Source of the DNA: Nitrospira sp.
GTDB taxonomy: Bacteria > Nitrospirota > Nitrospiria > Nitrospirales > Nitrospiraceae
Assembly (NCBI GenBank): GCA_019636835.1
Contig: JAHBWU010000037.1
Coordinates: 1 to 37,504 of the forward strand
Reading direction: 5' to 3'
Length of the DNA stretch: 37,504 nucleotides
The notes under the pieces were generated by a model. It saw only the letters and a list, made by a program, of their open reading frames with translations. It ran no database searches and was not told the DNA's origin. Within the stretch, counting starts at the first letter, position 1; each line of letters opens with the position of its first letter. This document shows positions 30,282 through 37,504 of the stretch, piece after piece. The position numbers and the translations under genes are program-made.

Positions 30282-31943
30282 CTATGGCTTATCCGTGGAA
30301 AGCTTCTTGCCCAAGCGCCTGGCCAAGCGCACCATGCCGGGCGATCGATCGCTGGGGCTCAAGAGAACATTGAGGAGATGCAGCTGATGCTGATCGGCAA
30401 AGGCAGCAGCGAGGCTCTGTTCGAACTCTCTTTGTGTGCTGACCCGCGAGCCCCGTCCACCACCAATCAGGTCACACACTTTGTCATATTGCCATTCATG
30501 CACATCGTTAAAGGGACCTTCCAAGATTTCCCGCTCAGTCGAATAGCCGCGATTATTCAAGAGTATGACAATCGGGGCCTGCCCATAGCGCACGCAGCTT
30601 GCCAATTCAGTCCCGGTCATCTGAAAGGCGCCGTCTCCCACTAAGACGATAGGTCGCAGGCTGGGGTCGGCGAAAGAGGCTCCTAAGGCTGCGGGAACGG
30701 CGAATCCCATCGATGTGTAATAGGCCGGCGACAGAAACTCAAATCGATGGCGTACATGCAGGTCGGCCGCTGCAAAGAGCGATTCACCCACATCCGCGAT
30801 CACGACGGTCTTTTCAGTGAGCACGGTGTCGAGATGCCGAAAGAGTCCGCTCAGCGTCACTGGTGCGTCGAGGTCCGGTGTGGTCGATGCTGGAACAGTT
30901 TGCGCAGGGAGGGGTCGCGATGCGTGGGAAAATGAAGGAAGCGGAGATTTCACAAGACCTTGGACAAAATCCTGAAACTTGATCGACTCATACCGATGGT
31001 GTTTGATGGCGACCCGGTCGGCGGTGGCGTGGATGGTGCGGCCCTCCGAAAGCAAGGGCGAGGTGGCATCCAGATCTTCCACATCCGATAGAATGGACCC
31101 GAGGATCAACAGGCAGTCGGAATCGTTGATGAACTGCTGCACTTCATCCCGCCCGATCAGCCCTCCGTACACGCCGACATAGAGCGGATGGTCCTCCCGA
31201 ATGATCGATTTTCCGAGCAAGGTTGAGGCGACGGGAATATTGAGTTGCTCCACCAGGCGGGCCAAGTCGTCCTGGAGCCCGAACCGACCCACCTCCGCTC
31301 CAACGAGCATGGCCGGTCGTTTGGCTGAGGCGAGCATAATCCGCACTTCGCTGATCGCTTCTTCCAGAGCGGCCGGATCACTCGGTGTATCTTCAATGCA
31401 GAACGGCTTCATGCCTCCTGTCAGCGGACAGTGGACCATGTCTCTGGGGATTTCGATATAAATAGGACGGCGGTAGCGCAGCAGGGAGGCAAAGGCCCGA
31501 TCCATTTCTCGCTCTGCGGTCAAGGGATCATCCAGCGTCACTGCTGCAACGGTCATTCGTTCAAAGACTTCTCGTTGCGTGCCGAAGTCGCGGACCATAT
31601 GATGCAGATAGGGAGTACGGGTCCGTTCGGAGAGTCCAGGTGAACCGGTCAGGAGAACCACCGGCGACCGCTCGGCATAGGCACAGGCAATGGCGTTGAC
31701 AGTGTTGAGCCCGCCGACACAATACGTGACACAGACGGCCCCGATACCGTTGATCCGCGCGTAGGCATCCGCGGCAAACCCAGCGCAATCTTCCCTGGTC
31801 GTTCCGATGTGCTTGATGGGTGAAGCCTCGATGAGTTGATAGAGAGACAGGACATAGTCACCCGGAATACCGAAGATATGGCGGACGCCGAGGCGATGCA
31901 GGCGATTCAATACCGCTGACCCGATCGTAGCTTTGTCGCTCAT
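30282..31943 (-). CDS. ThDP-dependent decarboxylase (pyruvate/indolepyruvate type)
   Basis: The 553-residue enzyme has the three ThDP domains: the N-terminal HIFGIPGDYVL and TTREDCAGFAADAYAR (catalytic Glu 51), a central NAD-like domain, and the C-terminal ThDP-binding motif LVGDGAFQMTGTELASC with LLNNRGYSTEREI. Closest types are pyruvate, indolepyruvate or phenylpyruvate decarboxylases, which release CO2 and an aldehyde. Start ATG 31943 (MSDKATIGS) is chosen by homology; an earlier frame start at 32009 adds unrelated residues. No dehydrogenase or transporter stands next to it to identify the substrate. Confidence 0.88.
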   Translation of the reverse strand: MSDKATIGSAVLNRLHRLGVRHIFGIPGDYVLSLYQLIEASPIKHIGTTREDCAGFAADAYARINGIGAVCVTYCVGGLNTVNAIACAYAERSPVVLLTGSPGLSERTRTPYLHHMVRDFGTQREVFERMTVAAVTLDDPLTAEREMDRAFASLLRYRRPIYIEIPRDMVHCPLTGGMKPFCIEDTPSDPAALEEAISEVRIMLASAKRPAMLVGAEVGRFGLQDDLARLVEQLNIPVASTLLGKSIIREDHPLYVGVYGGLIGRDEVQQFINDSDCLLILGSILSDVEDLDATSPLLSEGRTIHATADRVAIKHHRYESIKFQDFVQGLVKSPLPSFSHASRPLPAQTVPASTTPDLDAPVTLSGLFRHLDTVLTEKTVVIADVGESLFAAADLHVRHRFEFLSPAYYTSMGFAVPAALGASFADPSLRPIVLVGDGAFQMTGTELASCVRYGQAPIVILLNNRGYSTEREILEGPFNDVHEWQYDKVCDLIGGGRGSRVSTQREFEQSLAAAFADQHQLHLLNVLLSPSDRSPGMVRLARRLGKKLSTDKP

Positions 31944-32094
31944 GTGTGTGCGTTCGATAGTGACTAAATGTTCCGACTTCAGGAAAACATACTGACAACA
32001 GTTCGTCAAGAACTACCGGGCGGTCCGCGATATTTTTCATCCGGCACTTGACCAATCACTCATAAAGTCAGGTACAACATGGCATGGGGAAACT

Positions 32095-33270
32095 ATGACG
32101 CAGTCTGCACAGGTTCGCCTCACTCCATCACGTGGGTCTGAGAGTCGGCATCTCTGGCTCTATGCCGGGCACCTGGGACCGGTGGTCGGTGAACCGACGG
32201 CCGGCGACCTGATCGATGTACTCACCCCAGACGGCCGATTCTACGGCCGTGGCCTCTACAGTCCCGCCTCAAAAATCAGAGTCCGCCTGCTGACGTTCCG
32301 TGATGAATTAATCGACGAGACGTTCTGGCTGGGAAGAATTCAACAGGCGATTCGCTTACGAGAGCGCATCGTCGCTCAGTCCAATGCCTATCGTCTCATC
32401 TATGGAGAAGGGGATCGACTGCCGGGGTTGATCGTCGATCGGTATGATCAGTTGTTGGTTATGCAGACTCTGTCCGTTGGGATGGATCGCAGAAAAGAGG
32501 TGTTGGCCGATCTATTAATGAAAGGGCTGAATGTTAGGGGTGTCTATCTTCGGAACGATGCCAAGAGTCGGGCGCTCGAAGGTTTACCGCTTGAGCGCGG
32601 ATTTCTTCGCGGCGGTGGTCCGACGCAAGTTGAGATTCACGAAGGGCCCGCGAAGTTTCTCGTCGATGTCGAACGGGGACAAAAGACTGGGTGGTTTTGC
32701 GATCAACGGGAGAATCGGCTGGCTGCGGCCAAGTTTGCGGCGGGAGCTGCGGTATTGGAAGTGTTCTGTCACACCGGCGCCTTTGGGATTCATGCGGCCC
32801 TGGCTGGAGCGGGGTCTGTGGAGAGTCTGGATGTCAGCCAAGAGTCATTAGAGATTGCTCGCCGGCATGCAGCGATGAACCAGGTAGAAAACCGCTGCAC
32901 CTATCGTCAGGCCGATGCTTTTGAAGAAATGAGACAACTGGTCAAGTCGGGGCGCCGCTATGATCTGGTGATTCTTGATCCCCCGGCATTTGCCCGCAGC
33001 AAACAGGCCTTAGCTGGTGCCTTAGCTGGCTACAAAGACATCAATCTGTTGGGACTCAAGCTGCTGAAGCCGGACGGGTTTCTGGTTACATGTAGTTGTT
33101 CTCATCCAGTCTCCGAGACAGATTTGTGGAACAACATCCGCCTCGCGGCGCGCGACGCCAAACGAGACACCCGTCTCATCGAGCAGCGCGGCCAAAGCGC
33201 CGACCATCCCATCTTGGCCAGCATGCCGGAGACGCGGTATCTGAAGTGTTTCATCGTGCAGGTGTTGTAG
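32095..33270 (+). CDS. rlmI: 23S rRNA (cytosine-C5) methyltransferase, RlmI-type
   Basis: The 391-residue protein fits the RlmI/RlmK-L family: an N-terminal PUA-like domain (RLTPSRGSESRHLWLYAGHL), an EEHD-type segment (YGEGDRLPGLIVDRY), then a Rossmann methyltransferase with KTGWFCDQRENR, LEVFCHTGAFGIHAAL, SLDVSQESLEIARRHA and the catalytic LVILDPPAFARSK. The CSCSHPVS stretch near the C-terminus supplies the family cysteines. RlmI makes m5C1962 in 23S rRNA of E. coli. The gene stands alone between the ThDP gene and the restriction-modification island; an inverted repeat lies just after its stop. Confidence 0.92.
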   Translation: MTQSAQVRLTPSRGSESRHLWLYAGHLGPVVGEPTAGDLIDVLTPDGRFYGRGLYSPASKIRVRLLTFRDELIDETFWLGRIQQAIRLRERIVAQSNAYRLIYGEGDRLPGLIVDRYDQLLVMQTLSVGMDRRKEVLADLLMKGLNVRGVYLRNDAKSRALEGLPLERGFLRGGGPTQVEIHEGPAKFLVDVERGQKTGWFCDQRENRLAAAKFAAGAAVLEVFCHTGAFGIHAALAGAGSVESLDVSQESLEIARRHAAMNQVENRCTYRQADAFEEMRQLVKSGRRYDLVILDPPAFARSKQALAGALAGYKDINLLGLKLLKPDGFLVTCSCSHPVSETDLWNNIRLAARDAKRDTRLIEQRGQSADHPILASMPETRYLKCFIVQVL

Positions 33271-33276
33271 CGGCCA

Positions 33277-33327
33277 GTCTTTCCCTTATCGACGGATCTC
33301 GACGCCGAAAGGGTAATAGGGAAAGAC
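33277..33327. other. Inverted repeat after rlmI
   Basis: GTCTTTCCCT (33277-33286) and AGGGAAAGAC (33318-33327) are perfect 10-base arms around a 31-base loop. No T-run follows, so it may be a bidirectional or factor-assisted terminator, or mark the left edge of the restriction-modification island. Confidence 0.45.
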
Positions 33328-33435
33328 AGTTGCCCGATGCGAGGGTTTAGAATGAGATGAGCGAGGTGGTCAAGAAAAGACTCCCGACAGAGGTGTTCCT
33401 ACGAGAGGAGCCACCTCTAGTAATCAGTTGAACAA

Positions 33436-33849
33436 CTATCGTTGGGATACGACCTGTTTCAAGCGAGACTTCAAAATTTCCAGAGTAAGCGATTTGCAGG
33501 TCCAAAAGGTCAAAGCACTCCATCCCATTTTTCTGAGTTTTCTTCGCTGGTTTTCATCCCGCCTTTTATTCTTTTCTATCTTTGCCTTCCAGAATATTTT
33601 GTTCGTGCTGGGCAGAGTGGCTCTCAAACAATTGCGATGGCCGTGCCAGAAGCAACCGTTCACAAACAAGACTATCTTCTTTCTCAGCAGAACCGCGTCT
33701 GGTGACCCAGGCAAGTCCTTTCTGTGGCGCTCGAACTTGAGCCCAAGCTCTTTGAGCAACCGAGCTAAGAGGACCTCAGGGGAAGTGTGCTTTCCCCTGA
33801 TGCTTGCCATGATTTGCGAACGCTTGGTTTTACTGTAGACGTCAGCCAC
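33436..33849 (-). CDS. vsr: Very-short-patch mismatch endonuclease
   Basis: The 137-residue Vsr protein nicks DNA at T:G mismatches produced by deamination of 5-methylcytosine. Visible are TKRSQIMASIRGKHTSPE, FERHRKDLPGSPDAVLLRKK (catalytic Asp 51, as in E. coli Vsr), LFVNGCFWHGHRNCLRATLP (zinc ligands and active-site His) and FWKAKIEKNKRRDENQRRK. GTG 33849 begins 12 bases after the stop of the methyltransferase gene, so the two are co-transcribed. The region is visibly more AT-rich than its neighbours. Confidence 0.95.
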   Translation of the reverse strand: MADVYSKTKRSQIMASIRGKHTSPEVLLARLLKELGLKFERHRKDLPGSPDAVLLRKKIVLFVNGCFWHGHRNCLRATLPSTNKIFWKAKIEKNKRRDENQRRKLRKMGWSALTFWTCKSLTLEILKSRLKQVVSQR

Positions 33850-33861
33850 AGAATGAGGATG

Positions 33862-35082
33862 TTAGAGATGCTCTAGAAGAACTTCCGCAACTTTCTTGCC
33901 GAGTAAGGGAGGAACAGCATTCCCGATCTGCTTGGCAATCTCAATCTTCGTTCCTGTGAATTTGAAACTATCCGGGAAAGATTGCAAACGGGCGGCTTCA
34001 CGGTGAGTAATCGGTCTGTGTTGCTCAGGGTGAAGATACCGTCCCTTCTCTGGCTTAAAAAACTCAGTTCGTATTGTGAAGGCCGGTCGATCTCCCCACA
34101 AACGACCAAACAGGTCTGTCCCCCCGGATTTCTTTCTGATCCAACACATCGGTGTGAGATCGGGACGTTTCTTCTGTAGATCAAATCTATTACCACCTTC
34201 AGGAACGCAGCGATAGCGAGAGAGGCTTTGCTTTGTCGGAGTCCTCCCGAAGTGCAAATCTAAAGGGGGAGGGACTTCCCCTATTCTGAGCTTAATTCCT
34301 ACGGGTTCAGGTAGATCCTCAATAGCGCGAGTCACGGTTTCCCATGGCAGCAAACCATTTTGAAACAGCGTAGGAGACTTTTTCGGATTGCAATGTGTCG
34401 GAGTCGGCAGCGGAAGCAAGCCCGTTCGAGCAGCTAAAACAATAGCCCGCTTCCTCCGTTGTGGTACTCCGTAATCCGCTGCATTCAGAATGCCTGCATT
34501 CACGAAGTAGCCCATTGATTCAGCAAGTGCTTTTATATCTACATACTCTGCTGACGACAGCAATTCAGGAACATTTTCCATGACGAACACGACAGGATTT
34601 ACACGGCGAACCACTTCCATGAAGGCTCTCCAAAGCTGTTTTCTTGGATCACCTTCACGCTGTTTGTTCAATGGACTGAAACCCTGACAGGGAGGCCCGC
34701 CGATTACAACCTCTGCTTCTGGAAACCGGAAGGAGCTGTTTGCCAGTAGATCGTTGATATCTCCATGCAAACAGTGATCACCGAAATTCGCGTTATAGGT
34801 CTTCGCAGCGTATGCGTTGAAGTCATTTGCAAATACCGTTTCAAACCTTCCTGTTTTGCACAGCCCCAGGGTAAAGCCGCCCGCACCGGCAAACAAATCA
34901 ATTACCCTGAACTTTCTTTTCCCGTAGACGGACAAACTCTCTGCTGAAGGAAGGCCGTCGTACGAGGATTTGGGAAATGAATGCCTGAGGAGAGCATAGG
35001 CCTGTTCCAGATATTGATCTAATATGCGATTGATGTCCGGTGGGATCGTGATTTGTTTTCTAACGCCAGGCTTCTTGGCCAT
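33862..35082 (-). CDS. DNA (cytosine-5) methyltransferase of the restriction-modification system
   Basis: The 406-residue enzyme carries the C5-methyltransferase motifs: FRVIDLFAGAGGFTLGL (I), IGGPPCQGFSPLNKQ (IV, nucleophile Cys ~132), FVMENVPELL (VI), DYGVPQRRKRAIVL (VIII) and KQIGNAVPPLL (X). The first ~55 residues before motif I form an extra N-terminal segment. In several C5 methyltransferases such an extension binds the intergenic DNA and controls R and M expression; I cannot confirm a helix-turn-helix here. ATG 35082 is preferred to in-frame upstream starts because it follows from promoter position and begins MAKKPGVRK. It should protect the sites cut by the endonuclease diverging from it. 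Confidence 0.94.
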   Translation of the reverse strand: MAKKPGVRKQITIPPDINRILDQYLEQAYALLRHSFPKSSYDGLPSAESLSVYGKRKFRVIDLFAGAGGFTLGLCKTGRFETVFANDFNAYAAKTYNANFGDHCLHGDINDLLANSSFRFPEAEVVIGGPPCQGFSPLNKQREGDPRKQLWRAFMEVVRRVNPVVFVMENVPELLSSAEYVDIKALAESMGYFVNAGILNAADYGVPQRRKRAIVLAARTGLLPLPTPTHCNPKKSPTLFQNGLLPWETVTRAIEDLPEPVGIKLRIGEVPPPLDLHFGRTPTKQSLSRYRCVPEGGNRFDLQKKRPDLTPMCWIRKKSGGTDLFGRLWGDRPAFTIRTEFFKPEKGRYLHPEQHRPITHREAARLQSFPDSFKFTGTKIEIAKQIGNAVPPLLGKKVAEVLLEHL

Positions 35083-35149
35083 CGTAGACCTTACTGTGAA
35101 GGGTGAGAATGCTACAGGCCTGACATGAAGTAGCTGGAAGCATGGAGAC

Positions 35150-35189
35150 AGTATATTGAGTTGATTTCCTAAGTCAACCACAATATAAA
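35150..35189. promoter_or_regulatory. Overlapping divergent promoters of the R and M genes with an imperfect palindrome
   Basis: For R (+): -35 TTGATT 35161-35166, 17 bases, -10 TATAAA 35184-35189. For M (-): -35 TTGACT at 35172-35177, 16 bases, -10 TATACT at 35150-35155. The boxes of the two directions interleave, so both polymerases cannot bind together. TATATTG (35152-35158) and CAATATA (35181-35187) are perfect inverted arms, with GTTGA/TCAAC arms inside offset by one base. Confidence 0.65.
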
Positions 35190-35208
35190 GGGCTGTCGGA
35201 GGTTTACC

Positions 35209-36069
35209 GTGTCTGACTCTCTATTTGCACAAGCAAGAAAATCCTTCTACAAATCTCTTGTTAATGTCCTTCTGACCGACTCAATAGGCGTGCCTTCGAA
35301 TGCGGATGGAAACAATCCTCTGAGTGTCAAAGTAGCTTCCGGAATCGCAAGACTTATTCAAGCGGAAGCAAAGGGAGCGCGCCTCGCCGGACAAGTTGCA
35401 GGCAAACAGTTCGAGGAGTTTTGTCTGACATTTATTAAAAGCACATTCCTTGAACTGGGTCACATTCGACCAGGTCAATGGTCTGTAACTAGAATTACCG
35501 GAAGACCCAAACTTGCCCTTGCTGCATTTGAGCAATACGCGCATCTTACGGCTATTGCAGAAGCCGCGAGATCCAACAGGCAACTTGCAGCAGCCATTGG
35601 CAGCGACTACATCATCACCCCTGACATTGTAATAAGTCGAGCTCCGGAGGAAGATACCGTCATCAACCAACCTCAGATTCTTGTGGATGACACATGCGTG
35701 AAGCTGGCAGCCCTCAGGAAAATCAACGGATGCTTGCCGACGCTTCACGCGAGCATATCTTGCAAATGGACCATTAGAAGCGATCGAGTGCAGAACGCCA
35801 GATCAGAAGCCCTCAACTTAATAGGGAATCGAAAAGGCCACGTTCCTCATGTCGTCGTGATAACAGGAGAGCCTCTTCCCAATCGGATCGCTTCCATTGC
35901 CCTCGGGACGGGGAATATTGACTGCGTCTATCATTTTGCACTGCAAGAGTTGATAGCTACCATCGAAGATCTTGAAAACGAAGAGGGGACAAAAGAGACA
36001 TTGCGAACGATGGTTGAGGGCAAACGACTCAAAGACATCGCAGATTTGCCGATGGATTTAGCACTCTAG
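35209..36069 (+). CDS. NgoMIV-type type II restriction endonuclease
   Basis: The 286-residue protein matches the NgoMIV/Cfr10I-like family in length and in active-site layout: Glu about 70 (GKQFEEFC), TPDIVIS with Asp 139, SISCKWTIRSDRVQNARSEA with Ser 184, Cys 185 and Lys 186 and a Glu at 200, then GHVPHVVVITGEPLPNRIAS and NIDCVYHFALQEL. NgoMIV cuts GCCGGC as a tetramer, so that is the predicted recognition (inference). GTG 35209 follows GGAGG. The promoter is only about 20 bases upstream. It diverges from its methyltransferase; no C (controller) gene is present. Confidence 0.92.
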   Translation: MSDSLFAQARKSFYKSLVNVLLTDSIGVPSNADGNNPLSVKVASGIARLIQAEAKGARLAGQVAGKQFEEFCLTFIKSTFLELGHIRPGQWSVTRITGRPKLALAAFEQYAHLTAIAEAARSNRQLAAAIGSDYIITPDIVISRAPEEDTVINQPQILVDDTCVKLAALRKINGCLPTLHASISCKWTIRSDRVQNARSEALNLIGNRKGHVPHVVVITGEPLPNRIASIALGTGNIDCVYHFALQELIATIEDLENEEGTKETLRTMVEGKRLKDIADLPMDLAL

Positions 36070-36192
36070 GAAATAATCAGCCAAGCCAGAATAACGGGAA
36101 CATTCTGAGTTTTTCAGCGCAGAGGACCTCTTTCTCTTCTATCCTATCCAAAGTGGGAAATAATAAAGAGAGGTTTTTAGTGAGGTCGCCGT

Positions 36193-36275
36193 GCAAGTCG
36201 TTGGAGCGCCCCGATGTTCAGTCTTCCACGCCCATGCCGATCACGATGAGCACCGCATAGTCTTGCTTCGTGCAA
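36193..36275 (-). repeat. ~83-bp repeat, left copy (3' end of an unknown gene)
   Basis: It matches 37421-37504 at most positions with one length difference. On the - strand it covers the codons for CTKQDYAVLIVIG, GVED, the stop and about 25 bases beyond. Confidence 0.8.
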
Positions 36276-36532
36276 CCCTCGACCGGAGGCATCGTTCCCC
36301 CTGGTGCAACTGGAAACGCCGTCTGCTTTGCGTTAGCCGGCGAGCACGAACCACCCACCGTCGCCGGTGTATAGCGCGCGGAACGGCAGGCCAGGTGGGT
36401 CACGTCGTAGAGCGTCGCGCCTTGATCGAGTTCCCAGCGCCTGTCGCCAGGAGTCTTCGCACAGGCCACTGAGTTGCCCTTTAACCCTGAATTCACACCC
36501 TGATCAGTGGAAATGTCAAAGTATGCTAGCAT
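36218..36532 (-). CDS. Unknown protein, probably a truncated paralogue
   Basis: The 104-residue frame contains GNSVACAKTPGDRRWELDQG, ATLYDVTHLACRSARYTPAT, VGGSCSPANAKQTAFPVAPG and EGCTKQDYAVLIVIGMGVED. The four cysteines suggest an exported, disulfide-bonded protein, but no signal peptide is present. No convincing ribosome-binding site stands before ATG 36532 and an in-frame stop lies just upstream, so this looks like the C-terminal part of a longer gene. A second copy of its end lies at the right edge of the window. Confidence 0.5.
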   Translation of the reverse strand: MLAYFDISTDQGVNSGLKGNSVACAKTPGDRRWELDQGATLYDVTHLACRSARYTPATVGGSCSPANAKQTAFPVAPGGTMPPVEGCTKQDYAVLIVIGMGVED

Positions 36533-36533
36533 A
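36522..36533. promoter_or_regulatory. Perfect 12-base palindrome upstream of hicB
   Basis: TATGCTAGCATA is self-complementary and lies about 60 bases before the hicB start, a position suitable for an operator. It also overlaps the start codon of the unknown frame on the other strand. Confidence 0.35.
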
Positions 36534-36593
36534 GGCGGAACTCATCGCCGATTTCGGAACAGGGACGTTGGTACGTACTAGGGGAGGTGATCC

Positions 36594-36800
36594 GTGAGAC
36601 AGGTGATTATTTACCGTGGAGAGGACGACTATTGGGTGGCGGAGTGTCCAAGCTTGCCGGGTTGTTTGAGCCAGGGGAAGACCAAAGAAGAGGCCGTTGG
36701 CAATATCCGAGAAGCCATTCGGGGTTACATTGCCGCTTTGGAAGAAGACAAACTTGCCGTGCCTGAAGAGCGGTTCGAAGCTGTGTTGATGGCTGTATGA
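36594..36800 (+). CDS. hicB: HicB antitoxin
   Basis: The 68-residue protein with RQVIIYRGEDDYWVAECPSL, PGCLSQGKTKEEAVGNIREA and IRGYIAALEED is a short HicB: the partial RNase H-like fold that binds HicA. It lacks a separate C-terminal DNA-binding domain. GTG 36594 is preceded by GGAGGTGATCC (36583-36593), an unusually long complement to the 16S rRNA 3' end. The stop overlaps the hicA start (ATGA). Confidence 0.93.
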   Translation: MRQVIIYRGEDDYWVAECPSLPGCLSQGKTKEEAVGNIREAIRGYIAALEEDKLAVPEERFEAVLMAV

Positions 36801-37018
36801 GCAAGTTGCCGAGTCTTTCCGGCCGCGCCTGCATGAAAGCGTTGGAGCGAGCAGGTTTTGTGGTGAAGCGGCAGGAAGGCAGCCATGTCATTCTTCGACG
36901 GTCGCAACCCTTCGCCCAACTGGTGGTGCCGGATCACAAAGAACTCGACCGCGGAACGCTCCGCGCCATCATTCGTCAGGCTGATCTCACAGTGGAGGAG
37001 TTTCTGAGATTGCTGTAG
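36797..37018 (+). CDS. hicA: HicA mRNA-interferase toxin
   Basis: The 73-residue protein with LSGRACMKALERAGFVVKRQ, EGSHVILRR (catalytic His ~30) and VVPDHKELDRGTLRAIIRQA has the double-stranded-RNA-binding-like HicA fold, which cleaves mRNA independently of the ribosome. Antitoxin-first order with ATGA overlap is the less common of the two arrangements. It seems intact. Confidence 0.94.
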   Translation: MSKLPSLSGRACMKALERAGFVVKRQEGSHVILRRSQPFAQLVVPDHKELDRGTLRAIIRQADLTVEEFLRLL

Positions 37019-37153
37019 ATCGCACAACCGGGTGACTTCGATCCAGAGGCACAAAAGGTACCAGTTACCGTGCAGCGTTTAAGGAGCATTCGTCATAGCA
37101 AAGACTTTCCCCGATTCACTTCGTGTTATGTTTTTTAGCAGGGTTCATCCATC

Positions 37154-37363
37154 ATGAACCATGAGATTCGCGTGCTCGATGTGGTGGCGTTGACCAAAGA
37201 TATCCCTGATCGCGGCTTGCTGCGCGGACAAGTGGGGACTGTGGTGGAATCGCTTGATCAGGGCGTGTTTGAGGTGGAGTTTGTGGATAACGTCGGCAAG
37301 ACCTACGCCATGCTTCCGCTGAAATCCAGCCAATTGCTTGTGTTGCACTATCAGCCCGCGTGA
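37154..37363 (+). CDS. DUF4926 protein
   Basis: The 69-residue protein reads IRVLDVVALTKDIPDRGLLR, GQVGTVVESLDQGVFEVEFV and DNVGKTYAMLPLKSSQLLVL, a small SH3-like beta barrel of the DUF4926 family. Members often stand next to DUF6883-type or other toxin-antitoxin genes; none is complete in this window. It lies 135 bases after hicA in the same direction. Function unknown. Confidence 0.9.
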   Translation: MNHEIRVLDVVALTKDIPDRGLLRGQVGTVVESLDQGVFEVEFVDNVGKTYAMLPLKSSQLLVLHYQPA

Positions 37364-37420
37364 TCTTTCGCAATCTTGAGGGCTATGAAAAGAGATGGGG
37401 AATCGTTTATTGACTGCCGC

Positions 37421-37504
37421 GCAAGCCGTCGGTGTGCCGCCGATGTTCAGTCTTCCACGCCCACGCCGATTACGATGAGCACCGCATAGTCCTGCTTCGT
37501 GCAG
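37421..37504 (-). repeat. ~84-bp repeat, right copy
   Basis: Near-identical to 36193-36275 and runs to the window edge, so the real repeat may be longer. HicBA and the DUF4926 gene lie between the two copies. Confidence 0.8.
37447..37504 (-). CDS. Unknown protein, C-terminal end only (paralogue of 36218-36532)
   Basis: From the right edge the - strand encodes CTKQDYAVLIVIGVGVED then TGA, matching the end of the 36218-36532 frame except for one Val/Met change. The remainder lies outside the window, so it is partial and not identifiable. Confidence 0.6.
   Translation of the reverse strand, partial: CTKQDYAVLIVIGVGVED

Noticed and set aside
1..37504. CRISPR arrays, tRNA, rRNA or complete insertion sequences
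   Set aside because: No regularly spaced repeats, no cloverleaf-like sequence in the intergenic gaps and no transposase motifs were seen.

Overview
The window looks like a chromosomal stretch of a Nitrospira-type bacterium (phylum Nitrospirota). This is inference from moderately high GC, the split glycyl-tRNA synthetase next to pyruvate phosphate dikinase, many small lipoproteins and a dispersed repeat ending in GGATGCT(C/G)AAAAAG. No rRNA or tRNA gene is present to confirm it.

Left edge (1-1600): the wreck of a diversity-generating retroelement (DGR). It holds the C-terminal part of a formylglycine-generating-enzyme-fold target protein whose variable tail is cut by an amber codon, a perfect 13-bp-stem hairpin, the first 41 codons of an Avd accessory protein, and a 20-base echo of the variable-region end that fits a template-repeat remnant. 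No reverse transcriptase is left. A MazEF-type toxin-antitoxin pair follows.

2.4-14 kb: a long co-directional, mostly overlapping gene run on the + strand: glyQ, glyS, a two-helix membrane protein, ppdK, ribD, a secreted serine hydrolase, an unknown secreted protein, an MFS transporter and ribE.

14-16.3 kb: a patch of small-module turnover. It holds a DUF433 antitoxin with a truncated DUF5615 toxin, a DUF4160/DUF2442 pair that runs into an attC-like imperfect hairpin, and a RelE toxin broken by a stop and a frameshift beside an intact antitoxin. The RelE module lies between two 53-bp direct repeats, one of which is the 3' end of a small membrane-protein gene. Then, on the - strand, come an IPT/TIG secreted protein and acs (acetyl-CoA synthetase).

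19.3-25 kb: a caspase-like protein that lacks the catalytic cysteine, is cut by an amber codon and loses its TPR tail at a repeat element. It is followed by a four-gene envelope lipoprotein cluster (LPP20-like, LpoB-like, COG3014-like, LPP20-like) and an antitoxin/PIN-toxin pair.

25.7-32 kb (- strand): a compatible-solute cluster. GpgS-type glucosyl-3-phosphoglycerate synthase, a second glycosyltransferase and an MscS-type transmembrane-helix protein overlap one another; a GpgP/MpgP-type phosphatase is separated from them by a repeat copy. A pyruvate/indolepyruvate-decarboxylase-like ThDP enzyme lies upstream, then rlmI on the + strand.

33.4-36.1 kb: a lower-GC restriction-modification island with an NgoMIV-type endonuclease diverging from a C5 cytosine methyltransferase and a Vsr mismatch endonuclease. 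The two directions are driven by overlapping sigma70-like promoters within an imperfect palindrome. The right edge carries HicBA and a DUF4926 protein between two copies of the 3' end of an unknown gene. In all, five or six toxin-antitoxin or TA-like modules, intact or decaying, lie in 37 kb.
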